Assembly: GCF_002954225.1 (NCBI RefSeq)
Contig: NZ_PPTH01000014.1
Span: 248,001 to 312,000, forward strand
Source: Arthrobacter ruber
GTDB taxonomy: Bacteria > Actinomycetota > Actinomycetes > Actinomycetales > Micrococcaceae
Direction of reading: 5' to 3'
Length of the DNA: 64,000 bases
Below the pieces are notes generated by a model. It worked only from the letters and a program-made list of their open reading frames with translations, ran no database searches and had not been told where the DNA came from. Shown piece by piece: positions 1 to 8,500 of this stretch; within the stretch, counting starts at the first letter, position 1; every line of letters begins with the position of its first letter. Both the position numbers and the translations under genes were made by a program.

Positions 1-533
1 ACGGTGCTGCCCGGGCCGACGTTCGCGGACACGGCGGCGTGGTGGCCGGTGGACATGACGTCGGAGAGTGTGAGCAGACTCGCGGTCAGTGCTGCGTCGG
101 GCTCCGAGACACCCTCGACCTTGCGCAGCGTGCCGTCGGCCTGCGGGACGCGAACCGCTTCGCCCTGCCCGCCCTGGAGGAAGTCGCCGTGTTCGTCGGT
201 GCTGCCCCAGCCCGCGAGGTGGTCGCACGCGACCGTGACGCCGTTGAGGCACTGCGGGCACTTCCCGCAGCTGTCCACGAAGGGCGCGATGACGAAGTCA
301 CCCACCGCCAGGCCGGTGACGTCGTCGCCGACGGACTCCACGACGCCCACGAACTCGTGTCCGATGGCCTTGGGCTCCTTGGTGGGGCGGACCCCGCGGT
401 AGGGCCAGAGGTCCGAACCGCAGACGCACGAGGCCGTGACGCGGACGACGGCGTCGGTAGGGCGGATGATGCTGGGGTAGTCACGGTCCTCGACGCGGAT
501 GTCGCCGGGCCCGTGGATGATGGTGGCGCGCAT
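1..533 (-). CDS. Zinc-dependent alcohol dehydrogenase (partial, 3' end outside window)
   Basis: The N-terminal 177 residues of a medium-chain dehydrogenase (MDR) are visible; the rest lies beyond base 1. Reading leftward from ATG at 533, the protein begins MRATIIHGPGDIRVEDRDYP. It shows the catalytic-zinc segment CGSDLWPYRG and GHEFVGVVE, then the structural-zinc cysteine cluster CGKCPQCLNGVTVAC. These motifs identify an NAD(P)-dependent, GroES-fold, two-zinc alcohol dehydrogenase that oxidises a secondary alcohol or polyol, or works in reverse. The cofactor-binding Rossmann half is not in the window, so the substrate and cofactor cannot be assigned. Its nearest neighbour, on the same strand, is a sugar transporter, which would fit a polyol dehydrogenase, but this is only suggestive. 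Confidence 0.9.
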   Translation of the reverse strand, partial: MRATIIHGPGDIRVEDRDYPSIIRPTDAVVRVTASCVCGSDLWPYRGVRPTKEPKAIGHEFVGVVESVGDDVTGLAVGDFVIAPFVDSCGKCPQCLNGVTVACDHLAGWGSTDEHGDFLQGGQGEAVRVPQADGTLRKVEGVSEPDAALTASLLTLSDVMSTGHHAAVSANVGPGST

Positions 534-609
534 GTGATCTCCTAGAAGGTTGCCTGACGCAAGTGGTTGTTCCCCAGTGGTCACCTTACAAGCAGCGCGG
601 CCCCCGGCC

Positions 610-2034
610 CTACCGCCGGGGCGTTCCCGTCACGGACTTGAACTCGCGCTCGAGTTCCTCGAGCGTCCTGTCGCGGGTCTCCGGGATGTAGCGGCGCGCG
701 AAGACGATCGCCGCGACGCCGAGGACCACGAAGACGAAGAACGTGTTGGAGATGGTGATCGCGGCCATGAGGATCGGGAAGCCGAGGCTCACGGCGAAGT
801 TGACCATCCACAGCACGAAGACGGCCGCGCCCATCCCGAGTCCGCGCAGGCGCAGCGGGAAGATCTCGGAGAGCATCAGCCACGTCACGGGCGAGATGGC
901 GCCCTGCTGGAAGGCCAGGAACGTCACCGTCAGCGCCAGGACGAGGAACCCGCGGGTCGTGCCCTCCGGGACCACCAGGGAGACCAGGCCGATCGCGAAC
1001 AGGGCCGACGTCGTCCCGATCTGGCCCACCAGCAGCATGGGACGCCGCCCCACCCTGCCCAGCAGCCAGATCCCGACGAACGTGGCCGCCACCGAGATGA
1101 CGCCGTTGGCGATGTTCGCGGTCAGGGCGGCCTGCGTCCCGAATCCGGCGACCACGAGGATCTGCGTCCCGTAGTACATGATCGAGTTCACGCCGGTGAT
1201 CTGCTGGATCACGGCCAGGCCGAGGCCCACCAGGAGGATGCGGCGGAGCCAGGGCTCGCGCAGGTCGCGGAAGCCCACCTTCTCGCGTTCACGGTCCTCG
1301 GCGGCCATCGCCCTGATCTCCTCGTACTCCTGCCGGGCGACCGTCGCCGGGCGCAGCCGCTGCAGTACGCGCAGCGCGACCCCGAAGGCGCCCTGGCCCG
1401 CGAGCCAGCGAGGACTCTCCGGCACGAAGTACATGCCGATCCACAGGCCGATGGCCGGCAGCGTCGCCAGCACGAGCATCCAGCGCCACACACCCTGGCT
1501 GTCACCGAACACGTTCCCGAGGAAGGCGCTGGTGCTGAAGGCGAGCAGCTGTCCCGTCACGATCATCAGCTCGTTGCGTGTGACCATCTGGCCGCGCCGT
1601 GCAGCCGGGGACAGTTCCGCGAGGAGGATCGGCACCATCACGGAGGCACCGCCGACCGCCAGCCCGAGGACGAGCCGCGAGGTCACCATGACGGGAACGT
1701 CGGGAGCCAGGGCGGTGCCGAGCGTCCCTACGAGGAACACGACGGCGAGCACGATGATCATCCTCCGGCGCCCGTAGGCGTCGGCCAGCCTGCCTCCTGC
1801 GAGCGCACCGAAGGCCGCACCGAACACGAGCGAGCTCGCCACGAGTCCTTCCGTGACGGCCGTGAGTCCCAGGTCGTCCACCATGAACGGCAGGGCGCCG
1901 TTGATCACCCCGGTGTCGAAGCCGAACAGCAGACCGCCGAGGGTAGCCACCCAGGTGACTCGCCGCAGGAACCGGCGCTGCCGGGAACCATCGGCATCCG
2001 CCTCCGCCGCCCCATGGCTCGTCGCGCTGCTCAT
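610..2034 (-). CDS. Sugar porter family MFS transporter
   Basis: A 474-residue integral membrane protein with 12 predicted helices. It carries the sugar-porter signatures in order: GRLADAYGRRR in the loop after helix 2, PESPRWL at the end of helix 6, GRVGRRP in the loop after helix 8, and PETRDRTLEELE at the C-terminus. Proteins with this set (GalP/AraE/IolT type) are proton-coupled importers of hexoses, pentoses or inositol. The substrate cannot be told from sequence. The gene stands alone on the minus strand, between the alcohol dehydrogenase downstream and the sucCD operon upstream, and starts at ATG 2034. The N-terminal 25 residues are charged and cytoplasmic. Confidence 0.9.
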   Translation of the reverse strand: MSSATSHGAAEADADGSRQRRFLRRVTWVATLGGLLFGFDTGVINGALPFMVDDLGLTAVTEGLVASSLVFGAAFGALAGGRLADAYGRRRMIIVLAVVFLVGTLGTALAPDVPVMVTSRLVLGLAVGGASVMVPILLAELSPAARRGQMVTRNELMIVTGQLLAFSTSAFLGNVFGDSQGVWRWMLVLATLPAIGLWIGMYFVPESPRWLAGQGAFGVALRVLQRLRPATVARQEYEEIRAMAAEDREREKVGFRDLREPWLRRILLVGLGLAVIQQITGVNSIMYYGTQILVVAGFGTQAALTANIANGVISVAATFVGIWLLGRVGRRPMLLVGQIGTTSALFAIGLVSLVVPEGTTRGFLVLALTVTFLAFQQGAISPVTWLMLSEIFPLRLRGLGMGAAVFVLWMVNFAVSLGFPILMAAITISNTFFVFVVLGVAAIVFARRYIPETRDRTLEELEREFKSVTGTPRR

Positions 2035-2238
2035 CGTCGTCTCATTCCTACCGCCCCGTTAGTCCGCATCGCCGGTCCGCTTCATCCGTCCGCAGAGCCC
2101 GTGCGCAGAGTCCGTCCGCGAGGCCCGGTGCACTCTCCTCACGCTACGTCCCGCCAGGGGGACTGCCGCCGGACGGCGACGGCACTGCACGGGTTGACAC
2201 GTCCCGATCGTCCGGGCCTGCAGGGTTCCGGGAAACGG

Positions 2239-2272
2239 AACAGCCTCCCCCGCGGAGGCGGAGGAGGCTGTT
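2239..2272 (-). terminator. Probable terminator of sucCD
   Basis: A 10-bp inverted repeat (AACAGCCTCC / GGAGGCTGTT) with a GC-rich loop lies 15 bases after the sucD stop codon. There is no long U-run, as is common in high-GC actinobacteria. Confidence 0.7.
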
Positions 2273-2286
2273 CACGGGAGTGCGGA

Positions 2287-3189
2287 TCAGAGCGTGGCGT
2301 AGACCTCGCGGAGCAGCGTGGCGGTCTCGGACGGCGTCTTGCCGACCTTGACGCCCGCGGCTTCGAGGGCCTCCTTCTTGGCCTGCGCGGTGCCCGCGGA
2401 GCCGGAGACGATGGCGCCTGCGTGGCCCATGGTCTTGCCCTCGGGAGCCGTGAAGCCCGCCACGTAGCCGACGACGGGCTTGGTGACGTTCGCCTTGATG
2501 AAGTCGGCGGCGCGCTCCTCGGCGTCTCCGCCGATCTCACCGATCATCACGATGGCCTTGGTCTCCGGGTCCGCCTCGAACGCCGCGAGGGCGTCGATGT
2601 GCGTGGTGCCGATGACCGGGTCCCCGCCGATGCCGATGGCGGTGGAGAAGCCGAGGTCGCGCAGCTCGTACATCATCTGGTAGGTCAGGGTGCCCGACTT
2701 CGAGACGAGGCCCACGCCGCCCTTGCCCGTGATGTTGGCCGGGGTGATGCCCACGAGCGCCTCGCCCGGCGTGATGATGCCCGGGCAGTTCGGCCCGATG
2801 ATGCGGGTGATCTGCTTGCCGTCGGCGTCGACCTTCGACTGGGCGAGGGCCCAGAACGCGGCCGAGTCCTGCACGGGCACGCCTTCGGTGATGACCACCA
2901 CGAGACCGATACCGGCCTCGATGGCCTCGACGACGGCATCCTTGGTGAAGGCCGGCGGGACGAAGACGATCGACACGTCGGCGCCGGTCTCCTTGATGGC
3001 TTCCTCGACGGTGCCGTAGACGGGGAGCGTGACGTCTCCGTGGGTGACGGTCGTGCCGGCCTTGCGGGCGTTGACTCCGCCGACCACCTGGGTGCCGGCC
3101 TTGAGCATGAGGGCGGTGTGCTTGGTGCCCTCACCGCCCGTGATGCCCTGGACGATGACCTTGGAGTCCTTGGTGAGGTAGATAGACAT
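2287..3189 (-). CDS. sucD: Succinyl-CoA synthetase (ADP-forming), alpha subunit
   Basis: A 300-residue protein of the normal SucD length. Together with SucC it converts succinyl-CoA, phosphate and ADP into succinate, CoA and ATP in the TCA cycle. It begins [22 protein letters not shown], the CoA-binding Rossmann domain. Further on it shows [13 protein letters not shown] and the phosphohistidine loop GHAGAIVSG, whose histidine carries the phosphate between active sites. The gene lies 12 bases after sucC on the minus strand, so the two are co-transcribed, and a hairpin terminator follows. Confidence 0.98.
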   Translation of the reverse strand: MSIYLTKDSKVIVQGITGGEGTKHTALMLKAGTQVVGGVNARKAGTTVTHGDVTLPVYGTVEEAIKETGADVSIVFVPPAFTKDAVVEAIEAGIGLVVVITEGVPVQDSAAFWALAQSKVDADGKQITRIIGPNCPGIITPGEALVGITPANITGKGGVGLVSKSGTLTYQMMYELRDLGFSTAIGIGGDPVIGTTHIDALAAFEADPETKAIVMIGEIGGDAEERAADFIKANVTKPVVGYVAGFTAPEGKTMGHAGAIVSGSAGTAQAKKEALEAAGVKVGKTPSETATLLREVYATL

Positions 3190-3201
3190 GCGGGGGATCC
3201 C

Positions 3202-4368
3202 TTACTTTCCGTAGGCCAGCGCGGCGGCCTTGTCGGCGCCTTCGTCCATGGTGTCGGCGATGGTGACCAGCGGGTGGTTCGCCTCGGCGAGGATGCGGCG
3301 GCCCTCTTCGACGTTGTTGCCGTCCAGGCGCACCACGAGGGGCTTGTTGGCCTCGTCACCGAGGATCTCGAGGGCCTTGACGATGCCGTTGGCGACGGCG
3401 TCGCACGCGGTGATGCCGCCGAAGACGTTCACGAACACGCTCTTCACCTGGCTGTCGCCGAGGATGACATCGAGGCCGGCGGCCATGACTTCCGCGGAGG
3501 CCCCACCGCCGATGTCGAGGAAATTGGCGGGCTTCACGTTGCCGTGCGCCTCACCCGCGTACGCGACGACGTCGAGGGTGGACATGACCAGTCCGGCACC
3601 GTTGCCGATGATGCCGACCTCGCCGTCGAGCTTGACGTAGTTGAGGTCGTGCTCCTTGGCCTTGGCCTCGAGCGGATCGGCTGCGTCCTTGTCCTCGAGT
3701 GCGGCGTGGTCCGCGTGGCGGAACTCGGCGTTCTCGTCGATGGTGACCTTGCCGTCCAAGGCGAGGATGTCGCCACTGCCGGTCTTCACGAGCGGGTTGA
3801 CCTCCACGAGCGTGGCGTCCTCCTTCACGAAGACGTCCCACAGCTTGAGGATGGTGTTCACGACGCCGGTCCGGAGTTCGGGGGCGAAGCCTGCCGCGTC
3901 GACGATCTCCTCGGCCTTGGCCTGGTCGATCCCGGTGCCCGGGTCCACGGCGATGCGTGCCAGGGCCTCGGGGCGTTCGACGGCGAGCTGCTCGATCTCC
4001 ATGCCGCCCTCCACCGAGCACATGGCCAGGTAGTTGCGGTTGGACCGGTCGAGCAGGACGGAGAAGTAGTACTCCTCCGCGATGTCGGCGCCCTGCGCGA
4101 TCATCACCTGGTGGACCGTGTGGCCCTTGATGTCCATCCCGAGGATGTCCGAGGCGTAGGAGAAGGCCTCGTCGGGGGTCTTGGCGACCTTGACGCCGCC
4201 GGCCTTGCCGCGACCGCCTACCTTGACCTGGGCCTTGACGACGACGACGCCGCCGATCTTCTCGGCCGCTGCTCTGGCTTCTTCCGGGGTGTGCGCCACG
4301 ATGCCGGCGAGCACGGGAACCCCGTGTGCCTCGAACAGATCGCGCGCCTGATATTCGAACAGGTCCAC
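3202..4368 (-). CDS. sucC: Succinyl-CoA synthetase (ADP-forming), beta subunit
   Basis: A 388-residue ATP-grasp protein that binds nucleotide and succinate in succinyl-CoA synthetase. The chosen start is GTG at 4368, giving [19 protein letters not shown], the standard SucC N-terminus. An AAGGA ribosome-binding site lies about 10 bases upstream. A longer in-frame reading up to 4470 exists, but its extra 34 residues look like no SucC and lie in the promoter region. Visible family features include [16 protein letters not shown] near residue 45, [19 protein letters not shown] near residue 200, and [14 protein letters not shown] near the C-terminus. It is the first gene of sucCD. Confidence 0.97.
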   Translation of the reverse strand: MDLFEYQARDLFEAHGVPVLAGIVAHTPEEARAAAEKIGGVVVVKAQVKVGGRGKAGGVKVAKTPDEAFSYASDILGMDIKGHTVHQVMIAQGADIAEEYYFSVLLDRSNRNYLAMCSVEGGMEIEQLAVERPEALARIAVDPGTGIDQAKAEEIVDAAGFAPELRTGVVNTILKLWDVFVKEDATLVEVNPLVKTGSGDILALDGKVTIDENAEFRHADHAALEDKDAADPLEAKAKEHDLNYVKLDGEVGIIGNGAGLVMSTLDVVAYAGEAHGNVKPANFLDIGGGASAEVMAAGLDVILGDSQVKSVFVNVFGGITACDAVANGIVKALEILGDEANKPLVVRLDGNNVEEGRRILAEANHPLVTIADTMDEGADKAAALAYGK

Positions 4369-4711
4369 TGAGTTGAAGTCCTTCTGCGTCGAAGTAGGTT
4401 TACAAGAGGGAACTGTAGACCCTCGGGCCCGAGGCCCTCCCCAGAGTACCGGTTTAGTGAGTAAGGCCACAGTTCTATCGTCAGTAGAAAAGAGGCTGCC
4501 GTTCGTTGGGGCTTTTCACCCGGATCCGGTCACGGCATCGCGGTTGGCGACGAAGCCCCTGCCGTCCCCGGTGGTGCCGCAGACCACGCCGTCGCGGCCG
4601 GAACCGCACCGGCATCCGCGGCTCGACGGCTGCCCCCGCTCGAGCAGCGGCAGGCGCGCAATGGGACCGTCCCGTACCCCTGCGTCTCCCCCGCTTGCGG
4701 TCCGAGTGCGG
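4369..4711. other. Intergenic region between pcrA and sucC
   Basis: These 343 bases between two minus-strand genes must hold the sucCD promoter. The stretch nearest sucC (about 4430-4500) is less GC-rich than its surroundings, as expected of a promoter, but I cannot assign a confident -35/-10 pair. I see no gene and no strong terminator for pcrA here. Long open frames across it are high-GC shadows. Confidence 0.5.
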
Positions 4712-7165
4712 TCAGGCCACCTTGGTGAGCGGTGCGTAGCGCAGCAGCAGCCGCTTCTCGCCGACGTCGAACCGGACCTTGGCGACGGTCTTGTCGCCGG
4801 CGCCCTCGACGGACAGTACGGTGCCGTTGCCGAAACTCGCATGGTTGACGCGGTCTCCGACGGCCACCGAGACCACTTCCTTCTGGGGCTGCACGCGGCC
4901 CACGGCCTTCGACGATGCCGGGGCGCCGTTGAAGCCGCCGCCGCTCGCACCCCAGTAGGAACCGCTGAACTTCGGCCCGCTGATGCTGCCGCCCGTGGTC
5001 CAGGCGGGCTTCGCGGCCCCCTCGCGCTTCCAGAGGATGAGGTCCTCGGGGATCTCGCTGACGAACTGGCTCGCCGGGTTGTACTGGCTCTGGCCCCACA
5101 TGCTGCGCACCTCGGAGCGCGTGACGTAGAGCCGCTGCCGCGCGCGCGTCAGGCCCACGTAGGCCAGGCGCCGCTCCTCGGCGAGTTCCTTGGGGTCGGT
5201 CGCGGAACGCTGATGCGGGAAGATGCCCTGCTCCATGCCGGTGAGGAACACCACGGGGAACTCGAGGCCCTTGGCGGTGTGCAGCGTCATGAGCGTGACC
5301 ACGCCCTGCCGGCGGGCTTCCTCGACGGCGCGCTGGACGTCCGCGGCGGAACCGTCGGGGGCGTCGGGGATCTGGTCGGCGTCCGCGACGAGGGACACCT
5401 GCTCCAGGAAGTCGCCCAGTGTGCCCTCGGGGTTGTCCCGCTCGAACTCGCGGACGACGGCCACGAGTTCGGCCAGGTTCTCCACGCGGGACTCGTCCTG
5501 CGGATCGTTGCTCGTCCTCAGCTGCTCGAGGTAGCTGGTCTGCTCGAGCACCGCCTCGAGGGCGGCCGACGCACCGGAGCCGCTCGCCACCTCGGCGAGG
5601 TCGTCGATCAGCTTGACGAAGCCCGTCACTGCGTTGACCGAGCGCGTGGCCATGCCGGGCGCCTGGTCGGCGCGCCGCAGCGCCTCCATGAAGCTGACCC
5701 GCTCGCGCTCGCTCAGGGCGGCGATGGCGTACTCGGCGCGGTCACCGATGCCGCGCTTGGGCTCGTTGAGGACACGGCGCAGGTTGACGACGTCGTCCTG
5801 GTTCACCAGGACGCGCAGGTAGGCCAGCGCGTCCTTGATCTCCTTGCGCTCGTAGAAGCGCGTACCTCCCACCACCTTGTACGGCAGTCCCACGCGCAGC
5901 AGGATCTCCTCGATGGACCGCGACTGCGCGTTGGTGCGGTAGAAGATGGCGACGTCGCCGGGACGGATGTCCTCCTCGTCCTGGAGGCGGTCGATCTCCT
6001 CCGCGATGAAGCGGGCCTCCTCGTGCTCGTTCTCGCCCACGTAGCCGACGATCTTCTCGCCGCTGCCCTCGGCGGTCCACAGCCGCTTCTCGGGTCGGTT
6101 GGGATTACGGGAGATCACGGCGTTGGCCGCGCTGAGGATGTTCTGGGTGGAGCGGTAGTTCTGCTCGAGCAGGATGGTGCGGGCGCTCGGGTAGTCGTTC
6201 TCGAACTCGACGATGTTGCGCACGTCGGCGCCGCGGAAGGCGTAGATGGACTGGTCCGAATCGCCCACCACGGTCAGCTCCGCAGGGTCCTCGGAGGACT
6301 CCCCCGGCACGCCCACGATCTCCCGCACCAGCGCGTACTGCGCGTGGTTGGTGTCCTGGTACTCGTCCACGAGGACGTGGCGGAAGCGCCGCCGGTAGTA
6401 GTCCGCCACGCCGGGGAAGGCCCGGAACATGAAGACCGTCTGCGCGATCAGGTCGTCGAAGTCCATGGCGTTGGCCTGGCGCATGCGCTGGGCGTAGCCC
6501 GAGTAGACCTCGGCGACGGCCTGCTCGAAGGGATCGGAGGGGTCGATGTCGGAGGCGAACGCCTCCTCGTCGATCAGTTCGTTCTTGAGCGCGGAGATCT
6601 TGTGCTGGATGGCCTTCGGGGCGAACTTCTTCGGGTCGAGGTCCAGGCCCTTGGCCACGAGCGTGATCAGGCGAAGGGTGTCCGCCGAGTCGTAGATGGA
6701 GAAGTTCGAGTTCAGCCCTACCGACGCCGCCTCGCGGCGGAGGATCCTCACACAGGAGGAGTGGAACGTGGAGATCCACATGCGCTTCGCGACGTCGCCG
6801 ATCAGGCCCTCGATGCGCTCTCGCATCTCGGCTGCGGCCTTGTTGGTGAACGTGATGGCCAGGATCTGCCCGGGGTGCGAGCGTCCTGTGGCCAGCAGGT
6901 ACGCGATGCGGTGGCTCAGGACGCGGGTCTTGCCGGATCCGGCTCCCGCGACGATCAGCAGGGGCGTCCCGCCGTGCTTCACCGCCTCCTCCTGCTGGGG
7001 GTTCAGGCCCGCCAGCAGCTCCTGCGCGCGGTGCTCGTCGACGCCGACCCGTGACGGCACGTGCTCCGTCGCGGGATCACCCGTCGTCGCCATCGCCGCC
7101 TCGCGCGCACGCTTCTTCTCGGCGGTCGTGGGCGGGGAGACGTAGGGATCGAAGAGCATGTCCAT
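4712..7165 (-). CDS. pcrA: ATP-dependent DNA helicase PcrA/UvrD
   Basis: An 817-residue superfamily 1A helicase that unwinds DNA 3'-5' in nucleotide-excision repair and clears recombination or replication intermediates. Motifs in order: Q-motif region LNPQQEEAV near 54-62, Walker A AGAGSGKT at 73-80, TFTNKAAAEMRERI (Ia), DEYQDTN (II, Walker B), GDSDQSIYAFRGAD (III), QNYRS (IV), TLHTAKGLEFPVVF (V) and VGLTRARQRL (VI). The C-terminal 100 residues end in a Tudor-like domain (VGDRVNHASFGNGTVLSVEG) typical of PcrA/UvrD1, which contacts RNA polymerase. Two in-frame ATGs exist, at 7165 and 7159. GGAGG is 3 bases from the first and 9 from the second, so 7159 may be the true start. Confidence 0.97.
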   Translation of the reverse strand: MDMLFDPYVSPPTTAEKKRAREAAMATTGDPATEHVPSRVGVDEHRAQELLAGLNPQQEEAVKHGGTPLLIVAGAGSGKTRVLSHRIAYLLATGRSHPGQILAITFTNKAAAEMRERIEGLIGDVAKRMWISTFHSSCVRILRREAASVGLNSNFSIYDSADTLRLITLVAKGLDLDPKKFAPKAIQHKISALKNELIDEEAFASDIDPSDPFEQAVAEVYSGYAQRMRQANAMDFDDLIAQTVFMFRAFPGVADYYRRRFRHVLVDEYQDTNHAQYALVREIVGVPGESSEDPAELTVVGDSDQSIYAFRGADVRNIVEFENDYPSARTILLEQNYRSTQNILSAANAVISRNPNRPEKRLWTAEGSGEKIVGYVGENEHEEARFIAEEIDRLQDEEDIRPGDVAIFYRTNAQSRSIEEILLRVGLPYKVVGGTRFYERKEIKDALAYLRVLVNQDDVVNLRRVLNEPKRGIGDRAEYAIAALSERERVSFMEALRRADQAPGMATRSVNAVTGFVKLIDDLAEVASGSGASAALEAVLEQTSYLEQLRTSNDPQDESRVENLAELVAVVREFERDNPEGTLGDFLEQVSLVADADQIPDAPDGSAADVQRAVEEARRQGVVTLMTLHTAKGLEFPVVFLTGMEQGIFPHQRSATDPKELAEERRLAYVGLTRARQRLYVTRSEVRSMWGQSQYNPASQFVSEIPEDLILWKREGAAKPAWTTGGSISGPKFSGSYWGASGGGFNGAPASSKAVGRVQPQKEVVSVAVGDRVNHASFGNGTVLSVEGAGDKTVAKVRFDVGEKRLLLRYAPLTKVA

Positions 7166-7231
7166 GGTCCTCCAAGTCTAGGCCGTGCCCCCGACAGTCA
7201 CCCGGTCGCGCGGAGGAAGGGCTGCCTCGCC

Positions 7232-7237
7232 CATACT
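7232..7237 (+). promoter_or_regulatory. Candidate -10 box for a leaderless transcript
   Basis: CATACT ends 6 bases before the GTG at 7244, which would place transcription start on the start codon itself. Confidence 0.5.
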
Positions 7238-7243
7238 GGAGGA

Positions 7244-7882
7244 GTGGCAAGGACCCGCGCACAGATCGCACGCAAGCACAGCACGTCCGCGCCGCCGTCG
7301 GCGGTACCGCCCACGACGGTCGTGCCGGGCGTACCGGGCAGGAAGAGCAACGGGTCGCTCATCCTCATCGCCGCCGCCGTCGCATCCCTGTTCCTCTTCT
7401 GGTACTTCCACCTGCTCACGCTGGGGCAGATGACGCAGCTATCGGGCGGCCTCACGATGCCGGACATGATGATCGGCGGGTACGACGCCGGCTACATCCA
7501 CCGCCTCGGGGAGGAGATGGATGACGACGCCCGCGGGCAGCTGAGCTACCTGCACCGTACGGCGGGCACGCTCTTCCCCCTGATCTTCGCGTTCGCCTGG
7601 CTCCTGCTGGTCCAGCTCACCGCAGGACGGCGCTGGCTGCGCTGGGTCCTGTGGTCCCCCGTGATCCTGTTCGTCGTCGTCGACCTGTGGGAGAACGTGG
7701 CGATCGACACCGTGCTGGCCTCCGCGACCGCCGATCCTGCCGCTGTGTCGCTCGCATCGACGCTGACGGTGCTGCGCTGGGTGCTGCTCGCCCTGAGCCT
7801 GGTGGCCGGTGCGGTGTCGGTCTTCCTGCCGGCGCACCCGCAAGGGTCGGCAGGGCACGGAACCGGCACGGGAACCGGGTAA
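7244..7882 (+). CDS. Four-helix membrane protein of unknown function
   Basis: A 212-residue protein starting at GTG 7244 (VARTRAQIARKH). It has a basic, Pro-rich cytoplasmic tail of about 37 residues followed by four hydrophobic segments, near residues 38-58, 107-125, 132-152 and 170-190. The loop between helices 1 and 2 contains MPDMMIGGYDAGYIHRLGEEM. I recognise no characterised family; similar conserved membrane proteins occur in actinobacteria. It is divergent from pcrA. The start is supported by a -10-like CATACT placed for a leaderless mRNA; the GGAGG one base before the GTG is too close to act as a ribosome-binding site. Confidence 0.75.
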   Translation: MARTRAQIARKHSTSAPPSAVPPTTVVPGVPGRKSNGSLILIAAAVASLFLFWYFHLLTLGQMTQLSGGLTMPDMMIGGYDAGYIHRLGEEMDDDARGQLSYLHRTAGTLFPLIFAFAWLLLVQLTAGRRWLRWVLWSPVILFVVVDLWENVAIDTVLASATADPAAVSLASTLTVLRWVLLALSLVAGAVSVFLPAHPQGSAGHGTGTGTG

Positions 7883-7917
7883 GCTGGGACCGCCGGATCG
7901 GTGAACCCGCCATCCAG

Positions 7918-7991
7918 GCCTCTGTAGCTCAGTAGGATAGAGCGTCCCTCTCCTAAAGGGAAGGTCGTCGGTTCGATTCCGGCCAGGGGCA
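7918..7991 (+). tRNA. tRNA-Arg (anticodon CCT)
   Basis: A complete cloverleaf folds by eye. Acceptor GCCTCTG pairs with CAGGGGC (one G-U), D-stem GCTC/GAGC, anticodon stem TCCCT/AGGGA around the loop CTCCTAA, and T-stem GTCGG/CCGGC around TTCGATT. The anticodon at 7952-7954 is CCT, reading AGG. The discriminator is A at 7991 and CCA is not encoded. Confidence 0.97.
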
Positions 7992-7999
7992 CACGGCAT

Positions 8000-8047
8000 A
8001 CGACGAGGGCGATGACGGGCGGTTCCGCCCGTCATCGCACTCGTCGT
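8000..8047 (+). terminator. Long hairpin after tRNA-Arg
   Basis: Inner arms GATGACGGGCGG / CCGCCCGTCATC and outer arms ACGACGAG / CTCGTCGT form one nearly continuous stem 9 bases after the tRNA. It probably ends the tRNA transcript. It sits just upstream of the Nudix gene's promoter. Confidence 0.7.
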
Positions 8048-8055
8048 GTGCGGGG

Positions 8056-8061
8056 TAGGTT
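8056..8061 (+). promoter_or_regulatory. Candidate -10 box for a leaderless transcript
   Basis: TAGGTT lies 7 bases before the ATG at 8069 of the Nudix gene. Confidence 0.5.
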
Positions 8062-8068
8062 GGACGGC

Positions 8069-8500
8069 ATGGGGGAGGCATCAGGGGCGCCGGTCATCAC
8101 CGTCACCGCCCTCTGCCTGCTGGACGCCCGCGGGCACCTGCTGCTCGTACGCAAACGCGGCACGAGCATGTTCATGCAGCCTGGAGGCAAGCCGGAGCCC
8201 GGCGAGACGCCGGCGGAGACCGGAGCACGGGAGCTGTCCGAGGAACTGGGCCTCGCCGTCGCGCCGGAGGACCTCACGCTGCTGGGCACCTGGCGGGGAC
8301 CGGCGGCCAACGAGGTGGATACGCTCCTCGTCGCCACCGTCTTCCTGTGTCCCCTGACGGCAGAGCCGCTCCCGGCCGCGGAGATCGAGGAGCTCGCATG
8401 GCTCGACCTCGGGGCGGCCGGTGATCGGGAGGACCTCGCTCCCCTGCTGACCGACTTCGTGATCCCGCACCTGATCGCGGTCGGGAACAGCACCCCCTAG
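8069..8500 (+). CDS. Nudix hydrolase
   Basis: A 143-residue protein with a full Nudix box, GKPEPGETPAETGARELSEELGL (G-x5-E-x7-R-E-x2-E-E-x-G), near residue 38. Nudix enzymes use Mg2+ to split nucleoside diphosphates linked to another group, as in damaged dNTPs, sugar nucleotides or ADP-ribose. The substrate cannot be told from sequence; the short single-domain form resembles MutT-like house-cleaning enzymes. The start at ATG 8069 (MGEASGAPVITVTALCLL) fits a leaderless transcript and the domain limits. Its stop codon overlaps that of the convergent ABC transporter inside one CTAG tetranucleotide. Confidence 0.92.
   Translation: MGEASGAPVITVTALCLLDARGHLLLVRKRGTSMFMQPGGKPEPGETPAETGARELSEELGLAVAPEDLTLLGTWRGPAANEVDTLLVATVFLCPLTAEPLPAAEIEELAWLDLGAAGDREDLAPLLTDFVIPHLIAVGNSTP

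Noticed and set aside
550..4371. A 1273-codon open frame on the plus strand opposite the MFS and sucCD genes
   Set aside because: It is the antisense shadow of three well-identified minus-strand genes; its product is His/Asp/Arg-rich low-complexity sequence without any domain.
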